Assembly: GCF_029392875.1 (NCBI RefSeq)
Contig: NZ_CP113946.1
Coordinates: forward strand, 434,001-498,000
Source: Lactobacillus sp. ESL0677
GTDB taxonomy: Bacteria > Bacillota > Bacilli > Lactobacillales > Lactobacillaceae
DNA: 64,000 nt
Direction of reading: 5' to 3'
In this document: in pieces, positions 18,452-27,181 of the stretch
How the letters are laid out: each line of letters starts with the position of its first letter
Position numbering within the stretch: the stretch's first letter is position 1
Notes under the pieces: generated by a model
The model's database searches: none
The model's input: the letters and a program-made list of their open reading frames with translations, nothing else
Told to the model about the DNA's origin: nothing
Program-made: the position numbers and the translations under genes

Positions 18452-20851
18452 ATGGCAGTTGATTACGATTCAAAAGAATTTTTAAAGAGTGTTGATGCAT
18501 ATTGGCGCGCAGCCAATTATTTATCTGTTGGACAGCTTTTCTTAATGAGCAATCCATTATTAAAGCGTGAATTGAAGGCTAGCGATGTTAAGCCGAAGCC
18601 AATTGGTCACTGGGGCACAATTTCACCACAAAACTTCATTTATGCTCACTTAAACCGGGTAATTAAGAAGTACAACTTGGATATGTTCTATATCGAAGGT
18701 TCAGGTCACGGTGGTCAAGTAATGGTTTCAAATGCCTACCTTGACGGCTCATACAGCGAACGCTTCCCGAACATTCCTCAAAATGAAGAAGGAATGGCTA
18801 AATTATTTAAGCGCTTCAGTTTTCCTGGTGGTTCAGCTTCGCACGCTGCTCCTGAAACTCCTGGTTCATTACATGAAGGTGGAGAGTTAGGTTATTCTAT
18901 CTCTCACGGTACTGGTGCAATTTTAGATAATCCTGATGTAATTGCTGCTGTTGAAGTTGGTGATGGTGAGTCAGAAACTGGCCCACTTGCAACTAGTTGG
19001 TTTAGTGACAAGTTTATTAATCCAATTAAAGATGGTGCTGTATTACCAATTTTACAAATTAACGGGTTTAAGATTTCTAACCCAACCATTGTTTCCAGAA
19101 TGACCGACGAAGAACTAACGAAGTACTTTGAAGGCATGGGCTGGCACCCATACATTATTTCTGCTTATGATGGCGGCGAATTTGATGGTTATAAGGATCA
19201 TATGCAAGTTCACGAAGAAATGGCTAAGTTGATGGATACTGTGATTGAAGAAATCAAAGCAATTCAAAAGCATGCTCGTGAAAATAATGATGCTACTTTG
19301 CCACATTGGCCAATGATTATCTTCCGTGTACCTAAGGGTTGGACTGGTCCAAAGTTTGATCTTGATGGTAACCCAATCGAAAACTCCTTTAGAGCTCACC
19401 AAATTCCAATTCCTGTTGCTCAAGATGACATGACACATAAGGATATGTTGGTTGACTGGCTTAAGAGCTATAAGCCAGAAGAATTATTCGATGAAAATGG
19501 TGCACCAACTGAACTTGTTAAAAAGGACATGGTTCATGGTGACCAAAGAATGGCCATGAACCCAATTACTAATGGTGGGAAGAATCCTAAGCGTTTGGCT
19601 TTGCCTGACTACCGCAAGTATGCTTTGAAGTTTGACAAGCCAGGTTCAGTTGAAGCTCAAGACATGGCTGAATGGGCAAAATACTTGAGTGAAGTTGCTG
19701 ATCTTAACCCAGATTCATTCCGTGGCTTTGGTCCAGATGAAACTAAATCCAACAGAATGTTCAAGCTGCTTGATGACCAAAAGCGGCAATGGGAAGAGCC
19801 AATTCATGATCCAAATGATGAAAACTTGGCACCAAGTGGTCGAATTATTGACTCACAATTATCAGAACACCAAGATGAAGGTTGGCTTGAAGGCTACGTT
19901 CTAACTGGTCGTCATGGTTTCTTTGCCACATACGAAGCCTTTGGTCGTGTTGTTGATTCAATGTTAACCCAGCATATGAAGTGGTTGCGTAAGGCTAAGG
20001 AACAATATTGGCGCAAGGATTACCCATCATTAAACTTTGTTGCTACTTCAACAGTATTTCAACAAGATCATAATGGTTACACACACCAAGACCCGGGTAT
20101 TTTGACTCACATGTACGAAAAGAATCGTCCAGACTTAGTTCATGAATACCTGCCTTCAGACACAAACTCACTATTAGCAATTTCACAAAAGGCCTTTAGT
20201 GATCGTGAATGTATCAACATTTTGGTAACTTCCAAGCAACCGCGTCCACAATGGTTCTCAATTGATGAAGCAACTAAAATTGCTCAACATGGTTTGTCGT
20301 ATATTGATTGGGCTTCAACTGATCAAAATGCTAAACCTGATGTTGTCTTTGCTTCAACAGAAACTGAACCAACAATGGAATCACTTGCCGCAATTGATAT
20401 TTTGCACAAGGAATTCCCAGATTTGAAGATGCGTTACATTAACATTATTGACATTATGAAGTTAATGAACACCAAGGATAATCCAGATGCAATTTCAGAT
20501 GAAGAATTTGATCGCTTGTTCCCAAGTGATGTTCCTGTAATCTTTGCATGGCATGGTTTCAAGGCAATGATGCAATCAATCTGGTTTGGTCGTAAACGTG
20601 ACAATATTCATATTCACTGCTACGAAGAAGAAGGCGACATTACTACGCCATTTGATATGCGGGTAGTGAACGAACTTGATCGTTTCCACTTAGCTAAGGA
20701 TGCTGTTTTAAGTGTTCCGCGGTTAGCCGGTAAGAATGCTGGCTTTGTTAATAAGATGGATAACTTGCTTGCTAAGCACCACCAATACATTCGTGATAAT
20801 GGTAAAGATATGCCAGAAGTTACTGAATGGAAATGGACTGGTTTAAAGTAA
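18452..20851 (+). CDS. xfp: Xylulose-5-phosphate/fructose-6-phosphate phosphoketolase
   Basis: A 799-residue thiamine-diphosphate enzyme of full family length. It cleaves xylulose-5-P (and often fructose-6-P) with phosphate to acetyl phosphate and glyceraldehyde-3-P (or erythrose-4-P). Signatures are [18 protein letters not shown] near residues 49-66, [21 protein letters not shown] near 128-148, the ThDP-Mg site [17 protein letters not shown] near 169-185, and the pyrimidine-side region [12 protein letters not shown] near 482-493. It is the key step that lets pentoses, such as nucleoside ribose, feed acetate and ATP formation. It has its own promoter, a probable operator and a strong terminator, and a DeoR regulator is divergent. 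Sequence alone cannot tell whether it also accepts fructose-6-P. Confidence 0.95.
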   Translation: MAVDYDSKEFLKSVDAYWRAANYLSVGQLFLMSNPLLKRELKASDVKPKPIGHWGTISPQNFIYAHLNRVIKKYNLDMFYIEGSGHGGQVMVSNAYLDGSYSERFPNIPQNEEGMAKLFKRFSFPGGSASHAAPETPGSLHEGGELGYSISHGTGAILDNPDVIAAVEVGDGESETGPLATSWFSDKFINPIKDGAVLPILQINGFKISNPTIVSRMTDEELTKYFEGMGWHPYIISAYDGGEFDGYKDHMQVHEEMAKLMDTVIEEIKAIQKHARENNDATLPHWPMIIFRVPKGWTGPKFDLDGNPIENSFRAHQIPIPVAQDDMTHKDMLVDWLKSYKPEELFDENGAPTELVKKDMVHGDQRMAMNPITNGGKNPKRLALPDYRKYALKFDKPGSVEAQDMAEWAKYLSEVADLNPDSFRGFGPDETKSNRMFKLLDDQKRQWEEPIHDPNDENLAPSGRIIDSQLSEHQDEGWLEGYVLTGRHGFFATYEAFGRVVDSMLTQHMKWLRKAKEQYWRKDYPSLNFVATSTVFQQDHNGYTHQDPGILTHMYEKNRPDLVHEYLPSDTNSLLAISQKAFSDRECINILVTSKQPRPQWFSIDEATKIAQHGLSYIDWASTDQNAKPDVVFASTETEPTMESLAAIDILHKEFPDLKMRYINIIDIMKLMNTKDNPDAISDEEFDRLFPSDVPVIFAWHGFKAMMQSIWFGRKRDNIHIHCYEEEGDITTPFDMRVVNELDRFHLAKDAVLSVPRLAGKNAGFVNKMDNLLAKHHQYIRDNGKDMPEVTEWKWTGLK

Positions 20852-20876
20852 ATAATTTAAAAGTATCTCTATAACT

Positions 20877-20918
20877 AAAGAGCCTAGTTTCAATTGAAAC
20901 TAGGCTCTTTGTTTTTTT
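20877..20918 (+). terminator. Terminator of xfp (perfect palindrome)
   Basis: AAAGAGCCTAGTTTCAA and TTGAAACTAGGCTCTTT (20877-20893 and 20894-20910) are exact reverse complements without a spacer, followed by a G and seven T. Confidence 0.88.
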
Positions 20919-20979
20919 AAAAATGTAATACATATTTAGCAATTTGATGGTATTATAAGAGCTATTATTATGTGTAATA

Positions 20980-21213
20980 AAGACTAACATTCAGATATCT
21001 TGAACGCGGTGGTAAATCCTGATTTTAAGGAGATGATGCGCAAGCCATGCAGCAGAATTTGTGTTAAAGAAAGGGGGAGCTAGTTACCTTGCCGGGTACT
21101 TTATTGGGAGTTGGCTGGTCAATTTTTGCAATTTAATACCAGTTTTTAATTGGTTTTTCTTGTTAAAACAAGCTGAATTATTTATAATGAACATAATCAT
21201 AAGGGAGTAACAG
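20980..21213 (+). other. Possible remnant of a small membrane-protein gene
   Basis: No intact gene lies between xfp and the riboswitch. From a GTG at 21061 one frame is open to a stop at 21211-21213 and reads like the end of a membrane protein (GGASYLAGYFIGSWLVNFCN then LIPVFNWFFLL). Just upstream another frame reads HSDILNAVVNPDFKEMMRK (about 20990-21046) and then shifts. This could be a decayed gene or chance; I recognise no family. The riboswitch promoter lies inside its 3' end. Confidence 0.25.
21160..21188 (+). promoter_or_regulatory. Promoter of the riboswitch-controlled ATPase
   Basis: TTGTTA (21160-21165), 17 bases, TATAAT (21183-21188). The start point would be near 21195, directly before the aptamer. 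Confidence 0.65.
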
Positions 21214-21311
21214 CAATTACTTGCGATAAGCCCAACAGCCGAAAGAAAAACTTTCTGGACTTATCTTAATTAGTGAGACTTGTGTGCGGTATGCATATAA
21301 GTCTCTTTTTT
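21198..21311 (+). ncRNA. yybP-ykoY-type Mn2+ riboswitch with terminator
   Basis: The leader has the family's opening CATAAGGGAGTAAC followed by a small stem (AGCAATTACTTGC). Then comes a long arm in which GATAAG (21224-21229) pairs with CTTATC (21260-21265), enclosing CCCAACAG and an inner GAAAG/CTTTC hairpin, as in the Lactococcus yybP-ykoY aptamer. The closing stem P1 can form from CATAAG (21198-21203) with CTTGTG (21279-21284). That segment overlaps the left arm of a terminator, GAGACTT (21275-21281) with AAGTCTC (21299-21305) and six T. So metal-stabilised P1 would prevent termination and switch the ATPase on. The pairing is seen in the sequence; Mn2+ as ligand is family knowledge. Confidence 0.8.
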
Positions 21312-21325
21312 ATTAGGAGGTAACA

Positions 21326-23995
21326 ATGGCCCAAGATTATTACAGACAGCCGGCCCAAGAAGTAGCGCATGAGTTAGACACATCGCTTTCTCAAGGATTG
21401 ACTGCAAGTCAGGTAAAGCAATGCCGAGAAAAATACGGTGCTAACAGTCTAGCCGGTAAAAAGAAGGTCAGTCTCTGGCAGCGTTTTTTAGCTCAATTCA
21501 AGGATTTTATGATTATCGTATTGATTATTGCGGCGCTATTATCGGGCTTTGTCGCTCAAGAGTGGACTGATGCGGCAATTATCATGATTGTCGTTTTGTT
21601 AAATGCGATTTTGGGTGTTGTTCAAGAGGCACGTTCAGAAGAAGCAATTAACGCGTTGAAAAAGATGGCCACGCCAAGCGCGCATGTTCGGCGTAATGGT
21701 CAAGTCGAAGAAATTCCTAGTACTGAATTGGTTCCCGGCGATGTTGTTCTGCTGGAGGCAGGTGATGTTGTACCCGCTGATCTGCGCCTAACAAGTGTTA
21801 ACAGTTTAAAGGTGGAGGAGTCAGCCTTAACTGGTGAGTCGGTACCTGTTGATAAGCAAGAGGGACAATTAGAAGAAGCGCAAGTTGCTCTTGCTGACCA
21901 AGATAACATGGCTTTTGCCAATACAAATGTTACTTATGGTCGTGCTGAGGGAATTGTCACCCAAACGGGGATGAATACCGAGGTTGGTAAAATCGCGACG
22001 CTGCTCAATAACACTGATGAAACCGACACGCCGCTAAAACAAAATTTAAACCAGCTAGGCAAAACCCTAACAATTATGATTTTAGTCATCTGCGCTATTG
22101 TGTTTGCAGTTGGCTTTTTTACCAAGCAAGGCACGGAGCCAACCGATAAATTGGCAATTGACATGTTTCTCGTGGCTGTGTCACTAGCAGTAGCGGCGAT
22201 TCCAGAAGGGTTGCCAGCGATTGTTACCATTATTTTGGCATTGGGCACACAGGTGATGGCTAAGCACAAGTCAATTGTGCGTAAATTACCTGCAGTTGAA
22301 ACTTTAGGCGCCACTGACGTAATTTGTTCTGATAAAACGGGAACACTGACGCAGAATAAAATGACGGTTGAACGCGTTTATTATGCTGGGCAAACTCATC
22401 AGGCTAACCAAGCAATTACCGCCAATAATCCTGCCTTACTAGCAATGCTGCTGGCAAATGATACTAAAATGTCAGATGAACGGAAGTTGTTGGGCGATCC
22501 GACAGAAACGGCATTAGTGCAGTATGCGCTGGATCACCAAATCAACGTTCAAGAGTTATTAACACAGCATCGCCGCGTTCAGGAAGTACCATTTGATTCT
22601 GAACGAAAACTAATGAGTACTGTTAATCAAGCTGGCGATCATTTCTTAGTGACTGTAAAGGGTGCACCAGACCAATTATTGCAGCGGGTAACTAAGATTG
22701 AAGAAAACGGGCAAGTTGTTCCCATTACTGCTGCTCAAAAACAAGCAATTTTAGCTGCCAATCAGACAATGGCCGAACAAGCCTTGCGCGTGCTTGGACT
22801 AGCTTATAAAAAAGTTGCACAGCCATATGATGAGCCATCAACAAATAATGTTGAACAAGAACTTGTCTTTGCCGGCTTAGTTGGGATGATTGACCCAGAA
22901 AGGCCGGAAGCTAAGGCAGCAATTAAGGAAGCTAAACAGGCTGGTATTCGGACGATTATGATTACAGGCGATTTCCAAGTAACTGCACAAGCAATTGCCC
23001 AGCGGCTTGGTATCATTCAGCCGGGTCAAGACAAACAAGTGATTACGGGAGCCCAACTTGATGAGTTAAGCGACGATTATTTGCATGAACATGTTGGGGA
23101 CTACAGCGTTTATGCTCGAGTTTCACCTGAACATAAGGTGCGCATTGTCAAGGCTTGGCAATCACAAGGAAAAATTGTGGCAATGACCGGTGACGGGGTA
23201 AATGATGCGCCAAGTTTGAAGCAAGCTGATATTGGAATTGGCATGGGAATTACTGGTACAGAGGTTTCTAAGGGTGCCAGTGACATGATTTTGGCTGATG
23301 ATAACTTTGCCACAATCGTTGAAGCGGTTAAGCAGGGCCGGAAAGTCTTTAGCAATATTCAGAAGGCAATTTTGTACCTCATGAGTTGTAATGTCGGCGA
23401 AGTTTTAACCGTCTTTATGATGACAATGTTAGGCTGGGATATTTTAGCTCCTGTGCAATTATTGTGGATTAATTTGGTAACTGACACGCTGCCAGCAATT
23501 GCATTGGGACTTGAACCAGTTGAAAAAGGCATTATGAGCAGGCGCCCGCGAGGTAAAAAATCAACGTTCTTTAGTGGCGGGGTAGCCAGCTCCATTATTT
23601 ATCAGGGTATTTTAGAAGGGATTCTGGTGCTGACAACTTACCAATTAGGACTTAACTTTGGTCCGCATCTTGGTAATGGCAGCTTGCAGCACGGGGATGC
23701 CTTAACGATGGCCTTTTTGACCTTAGGACTAATCCAATTGTTCCATGCCTTCAACTCCAAGTATATTCACCGATCAATCTTTACAAAACAAACATTTGCT
23801 AATAAGTGGTTCAACGGGGCAATATTAATCTCTGCCGTAGTAATGGCAGCGGTAGAACTGCCATTCATGACCAAGTTCTTTGATGTGACTGAATTAAACG
23901 GTGTGCAGTGGCTGATTGTTTTGCTAGCTGGCGTTTGCATGATTGTAATTGTGGAAATTGTAAAATTCTGTGAACGAAGATTGGGTAAGAAATAA
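21326..23995 (+). CDS. P2A-type cation-translocating ATPase (Ca2+/Mn2+ export type)
   Basis: An 889-residue P-type ATPase. Order: N-terminal cation-ATPase domain, TM1-2, actuator domain with ALTGES, TM3-4 with PEGLPA, phosphorylation motif SDKTGT with Asp336, the nucleotide domain (KGAPDQLL), the hinge TGDGVNDAPSLK, then TM5-10. The ion-site residues of SERCA/SPCA pumps are all present: Glu of PEGLPA (TM4), CNVGEV (TM5) and INLVTD (TM6). It would therefore move Ca2+ and/or Mn2+ out of the cell. The upstream riboswitch and the known cases of L. lactis YoaB and S. pneumoniae MgtA, which have the same riboswitch, favour a Mn2+ detoxification role. AGGAGG at 21315-21320 lies just after the terminator. 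Confidence 0.92.
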   Translation: MAQDYYRQPAQEVAHELDTSLSQGLTASQVKQCREKYGANSLAGKKKVSLWQRFLAQFKDFMIIVLIIAALLSGFVAQEWTDAAIIMIVVLLNAILGVVQEARSEEAINALKKMATPSAHVRRNGQVEEIPSTELVPGDVVLLEAGDVVPADLRLTSVNSLKVEESALTGESVPVDKQEGQLEEAQVALADQDNMAFANTNVTYGRAEGIVTQTGMNTEVGKIATLLNNTDETDTPLKQNLNQLGKTLTIMILVICAIVFAVGFFTKQGTEPTDKLAIDMFLVAVSLAVAAIPEGLPAIVTIILALGTQVMAKHKSIVRKLPAVETLGATDVICSDKTGTLTQNKMTVERVYYAGQTHQANQAITANNPALLAMLLANDTKMSDERKLLGDPTETALVQYALDHQINVQELLTQHRRVQEVPFDSERKLMSTVNQAGDHFLVTVKGAPDQLLQRVTKIEENGQVVPITAAQKQAILAANQTMAEQALRVLGLAYKKVAQPYDEPSTNNVEQELVFAGLVGMIDPERPEAKAAIKEAKQAGIRTIMITGDFQVTAQAIAQRLGIIQPGQDKQVITGAQLDELSDDYLHEHVGDYSVYARVSPEHKVRIVKAWQSQGKIVAMTGDGVNDAPSLKQADIGIGMGITGTEVSKGASDMILADDNFATIVEAVKQGRKVFSNIQKAILYLMSCNVGEVLTVFMMTMLGWDILAPVQLLWINLVTDTLPAIALGLEPVEKGIMSRRPRGKKSTFFSGGVASSIIYQGILEGILVLTTYQLGLNFGPHLGNGSLQHGDALTMAFLTLGLIQLFHAFNSKYIHRSIFTKQTFANKWFNGAILISAVVMAAVELPFMTKFFDVTELNGVQWLIVLLAGVCMIVIVEIVKFCERRLGKK

Positions 23996-24380
23996 TGACA
24001 GAAGCAGATTTATAAAGAGCAAAATTATTAAAGATTACTTTGCCTCTTGGGTTAAACGAGATTTTACTCAAGTACCAAAATGCTTTAGTCCAGAGATATT
24101 TTATCGTGAATGGTATGGTGCCACATATCAGGGCTTGCATGAGCTGATTGTTTGGTTAGCTGCCAGCTTACTTAAGCAGACTGCCTTGGAATGGCGCATT
24201 GACGACAGTGAAATCACAAATAAAAATAAGTTTGTTGTAACGTGGTTCTTCCATGCTAAAGACGAAAAAGAATATGCCTTTGATGGTGTTTCACTAATTG
24301 AATTTAAGGGTAACAAAATTATTAGAGTTAGTGAGTATTCTGCAAAGCATGAATTGACAAGGCCGTATAGAAGTAGGTAA
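23970..24380 (+). CDS. SnoaL/NTF2-like small protein, start possibly damaged by a frameshift
   Basis: The body (KSKIIKDYFASWVKRDFTQV, YREWYGATYQGLHELIVWL, LEWRIDDSEI, FDGVSLIEFKGNKIIRVSEYSA) looks like an NTF2/SnoaL-type alpha+beta cone of about 120 residues; catalytic role unknown. As written it could start only at a GTG (23970) inside the ATPase gene. However, an ATG at 23995 overlapping the ATPase stop (TAATG) reads MTEADL and then hits a stop. One extra A at about 24013 would give MTEADLIKSKIIKDYF, the expected start. So I suspect a one-base deletion of a translationally coupled gene. A sequencing error is the alternative. Confidence 0.6.
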   Translation: MNEDWVRNNDRSRFIKSKIIKDYFASWVKRDFTQVPKCFSPEIFYREWYGATYQGLHELIVWLAASLLKQTALEWRIDDSEITNKNKFVVTWFFHAKDEKEYAFDGVSLIEFKGNKIIRVSEYSAKHELTRPYRSR

Positions 24381-24402
24381 GGAATAACAAAAGATATTAA
24401 TA

Positions 24403-24430
24403 TTGATAATGCTATCTTTCATCGTATAAT
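24403..24430 (+). promoter_or_regulatory. Promoter of a candidate small RNA
   Basis: TTGATA (24403-24408), 16 bases, TATAAT (24425-24430) in the gap between convergent genes, with no gene downstream on this strand until the terminator at 24499. Confidence 0.5.
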
Positions 24431-24436
24431 AATGAA

Positions 24437-24533
24437 AAAACTTTTAAATAGGGTTAAACCTCGTAAGTCCTAAAGTTGGTTACTTTAGGCGTCATAAAAA
24501 ATCCTCTGTCGTAATGACAGGGGATTTTTTGTT
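24437..24533 (+). ncRNA. Candidate small RNA of about 95 nt
   Basis: After the promoter the sequence holds GGTTAAACC (24452-24460), a hairpin CCTAAAGT / ACTTTAGG (24469-24476 and 24482-24489), and a final terminator hairpin. The only possible peptide (MKKLLNRVKPRKS from 24431) has no ribosome site. It may be a regulatory RNA or simply an unusual terminator region; I do not recognise the family. Confidence 0.35.
24499..24533. terminator. Bidirectional terminator before the Rgg-like gene
   Basis: AATCCTCTGTC (24500-24510) pairs with GACAGGGGATT (24516-24526), with a G-T pair or two, flanked by A-run and T-run, so it serves both strands. Confidence 0.75.
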
Positions 24534-24575
24534 AATTAACAGTTAACTTCATCAAAAGTAGAAAAATCATAAAAC

Positions 24576-25424
24576 TTAAATGTTTTGGTTAAAAAATTTA
24601 GATAGTTCATTGCTGTATTCAGGCATACCATTAATTTCAATTACTTTAATAATCCAACGACAATTTTCTAAAAAACAATTTTGTGGCTGATAGTGATAAG
24701 CAATCATATTTTTAAGTAGCGAAATGCAATTTTTGTAGAAGAAAACTTCAGGACTTGTTGGAATTACTTCTGCAGATTTTACAAAAAAATCTGTTTCATT
24801 ATATTCGTTATTTTGAATACATAGAAAAAGAATATTTGCAATAACAACTAAAAGTGATTTTTTAATTTCGATATCTTTATTATTTTTAAACTGCTTAATT
24901 AGTTTATGCGCAATTATAATATTTTGATCAATATCATAAAGCAACATAAAATTACGATATAATTTTATGTATTTTTTGTCCAAAACACTTAAATCTAATA
25001 ACAAATTTTTTATAAATTGCTTTGTATGATCATTTAAGTTGCTTAAGTTGTTATCTAATAAAGCAATGAAAGCTTCAGTAATTGCAATTTGTCTATCTTT
25101 ATTAGTGATGCTACTTTTTTTGATATCCAGTTTTATTTTTTCTAATTCTTTTTTGGAATTTGAATAATATGCATTATTGATAAGCTCATTAAACATTTGC
25201 TCTTGGTTATAACCTTGTTGGTCATTCTTATTTAATTCACTAAAAAAATTTATGACAGAAATATTATTGTAATGAAGTAATTTTATTAGGTCTTCCGCAG
25301 AAAGATGATGAAGATCCTTTTCAATTCTTGTGTAATATGAACGACTAATAATGTCGCCAACCCATTTTTCCTGTGTCTTATGTTGTTGTGTACGATATTT
25401 TTTAAGTAGTTTGCCAATAGTCAT
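24576..25424 (-). CDS. Rgg/GadR/MutR-like transcriptional regulator
   Basis: A 282-residue protein starting MTIGKLLKKYRTQQHKTQEK. An XRE-type helix-turn-helix spans about residues 3-65 (WVGDIISRSYYTRIEKDLHHLSAEDLIKLL, in which the recognition helix follows the Rgg pattern). The rest is all helical with TPR-like repeats (IDQNIIIAHKLIKQF, IKKSLLVVIANILFLC), as in peptide-binding Rgg and PlcR-type regulators. Such proteins usually sense short peptides; I see no convincing short hydrophobic peptide gene on either side. It is more AT-rich than its neighbours and divergent from the transferase gene at 25599, its likely target. Confidence 0.8.
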   Translation of the reverse strand: MTIGKLLKKYRTQQHKTQEKWVGDIISRSYYTRIEKDLHHLSAEDLIKLLHYNNISVINFFSELNKNDQQGYNQEQMFNELINNAYYSNSKKELEKIKLDIKKSSITNKDRQIAITEAFIALLDNNLSNLNDHTKQFIKNLLLDLSVLDKKYIKLYRNFMLLYDIDQNIIIAHKLIKQFKNNKDIEIKKSLLVVIANILFLCIQNNEYNETDFFVKSAEVIPTSPEVFFYKNCISLLKNMIAYHYQPQNCFLENCRWIIKVIEINGMPEYSNELSKFFNQNI

Positions 25425-25598
25425 AAGCTTCTCCGAATTAAATAGTTCATTAATAAATGTATTATAAAATATATAATTAAAGCTCGAAAATAAAGTTCAT
25501 ATTTGCACGTTCGTATTTGTAACAATTAAAATATTTTTGGAGTTTTTTTGTTATACTTCACTGTAAAAATTATTATCAAATAATGAAGGAACAATAAA

Positions 25599-26540
25599 TT
25601 GACTTACTTGAATATTTTTATTTTATCTTTCTTTGTTGTAGTTCTGACAATCCCAGTTTCCATAATTATAGCTAAAAAATTAAATTTCTTTGATTTCCCA
25701 ATAGGTAGAAAAAAGCATGACAATCCGACACCTTTACTTGCAGGGCTAAATATTTATACCTCATTTAGTATTTCTGTATTGCTAGTTTCTCATAGTACTA
25801 AAAATATTAATTTGGTTTTATTATCTGGTATCATTATCTTGATAGGCTTATATGATGATTATAAAAAAACAAAATGCCAAGATTTATCTGCTTTTAAAAA
25901 AGGTAGTCTTCAACTTTTAGTTGCTGGATTAACTTATTTAAGTGGTATAGGTATACATTCAATAGTTTTGCCTTTTAGCAGGCTTAGAATTAGTTTTAGT
26001 CCAATTGTTAGTTTCTTTCTAACTATTATTTGGATATTTGGCATTATGACTGTAATAAACTTTAGTGATGGAATAGATGGTCTAGCTGCAACAATAGTTT
26101 TTATTTCGGCGATTACATTTTTTATTATTTTAATGATCAAAGGTTTTTATCTGGATTCATATTACTGTATAGCGCTTGCTGGATGTTGTTTAGGATATTT
26201 TATATACAATAAATATCCGGCTTCTATATTTATGGGTGATTGTGGTTCATCATTTTTGGGTTATATACTTGCAGTCATATCTTTAGATGGGATGCTGAAG
26301 CAAGCTTCAATTTCAACCATATTAGTTCCAATTGTTTGCTTGTCATTACCAATATTTGATAATATTTTTGTCATTTTTTCTAGAATAAAGGACAAACAGC
26401 CGATTTATATTGGTGATCGTAAACAACTTCATTACAGATTACTTGATAAGGGAATGTCTGTAAAAAAAGCATGGCTTTACTTGGTAATGTACTCTCTTTT
26501 GGCTTCATTTATAACATTGCTAATAATAATTTTTAAATAA
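25599..26540 (+). CDS. WecA/TagO/MraY-like phospho-sugar transferase
   Basis: A 313-residue membrane enzyme with about ten helices. Members move a sugar-1-phosphate from a UDP-sugar to undecaprenyl phosphate, the first step of teichoic acid or surface polysaccharide synthesis. Catalytic features seen: LYDDYKKTK (Asp-Asp), NFSDGIDGLAATI and FMGDCGSSFLGY; PIFDN near the end. The usual HxGPTPRxGG loop is altered to KKHDNPTPLLAG. It starts at TTG with AAGGA ten bases upstream. It stands alone, away from other cell-wall genes, next to an Rgg-like regulator in an AT-rich patch, so it may be an acquired second copy. Confidence 0.85.
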   Translation: MTYLNIFILSFFVVVLTIPVSIIIAKKLNFFDFPIGRKKHDNPTPLLAGLNIYTSFSISVLLVSHSTKNINLVLLSGIIILIGLYDDYKKTKCQDLSAFKKGSLQLLVAGLTYLSGIGIHSIVLPFSRLRISFSPIVSFFLTIIWIFGIMTVINFSDGIDGLAATIVFISAITFFIILMIKGFYLDSYYCIALAGCCLGYFIYNKYPASIFMGDCGSSFLGYILAVISLDGMLKQASISTILVPIVCLSLPIFDNIFVIFSRIKDKQPIYIGDRKQLHYRLLDKGMSVKKAWLYLVMYSLLASFITLLIIIFK

Positions 26541-26541
26541 C

Positions 26542-26580
26542 AAAATATCCTTGTAAGAATTATTCCTACAAGGATATTTT
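26542..26580. terminator. Bidirectional terminator between transferase and fRMsr genes
   Basis: AAAATATCCTTGTA (26542-26555) is perfectly complementary to TACAAGGATATTTT (26567-26580), with A- and T-rich flanks suited to both convergent genes. Confidence 0.85.
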
Positions 26581-26598
26581 ATTTAATATTGAAAAATT

Positions 26599-27048
26599 TC
26601 ACTTCATTACTAACTTCGCAATCTTTTCTAAAAACTCCGCGTCAACTTCGTCAAAGGTTGAGAAATCATTGCTATCTAAATCTAAGACGGCAATTAATTG
26701 GTCGTTTTTAACCATTGGGACGACGATTTCGGAATTAGTCGCGGCGTCGCAGGCAATATGCCCCGAAAATTTGTGAACATCAGGCACAATTTGTGTTTGC
26801 CGAGTTGCAGCTGCGGTGCCACAAACGCCCTTGCCCAAAGCAATGTGCATGCAAGCAACTGGACCTTGGAATGGCCCTAAGATGAGTTCGCCATTTTGAT
26901 AGCGGTAAAAGCCAACATAGCTAACATGGGGCAGACTACTAAACAGCAAGGCGCTAATGTTACTCATGTTGGCAATTAAGTCATGTTCATTTTCCAGCAG
27001 GCTTTGTGCTTGCTGCAAGATTAAGTTATAATTTTCTGTTTTTGTCAT
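26599..27048 (-). CDS. msrC: Free methionine-(R)-sulfoxide reductase (GAF domain)
   Basis: A 149-residue single GAF-domain enzyme that reduces free Met-(R)-sulfoxide using thioredoxin, an antioxidant role. The three family cysteines are at 66, 76 and 100 (GPVACMHIA, GKGVCGTAA, SGHIACDAATNSE), with exactly the 10- and 24-residue spacing of the E. coli enzyme (84, 94, 118). Substrate-binding acids lie in PDVHKFSG and the NSEIVVPM stretch. GGAGAA lies ahead of the ATG. It is a single-gene unit divergent from the drug exporter. Confidence 0.93.
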   Translation of the reverse strand: MTKTENYNLILQQAQSLLENEHDLIANMSNISALLFSSLPHVSYVGFYRYQNGELILGPFQGPVACMHIALGKGVCGTAAATRQTQIVPDVHKFSGHIACDAATNSEIVVPMVKNDQLIAVLDLDSNDFSTFDEVDAEFLEKIAKLVMK

Positions 27049-27135
27049 TAAAAGTTCTCCTTAAATAATAGTTTAAACCAACTTTTTAAAATTGAAAGGG
27101 CTAACAAACTTACGAGAAATTTTTCTTTTTGTTAT

Positions 27136-27169
27136 CCTAATCAAGCCGCTCAAGAAGTGGGCGATTAGG
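27136..27169 (+). promoter_or_regulatory. Leader hairpin that overlaps the exporter's ribosome binding site
   Basis: CCTAATC (27136-27142) pairs with GATTAGG (27163-27169), extended imperfectly by GCC/GGC inside. The right arm contains the first AGG of the AGGAGG Shine-Dalgarno (27167-27172) for the ATG at 27182, so folding could dampen translation. Function is inferred. Confidence 0.35.
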
Positions 27170-27181
27170 AGGAGTTTTTTA

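Noticed and set aside
21198..21311. M-box (ykoK) Mg2+ riboswitch as the identity of this leader
   Set aside because: The conserved M-box core is absent, while the GGGAGTA start and two-arm layout fit yybP-ykoY.
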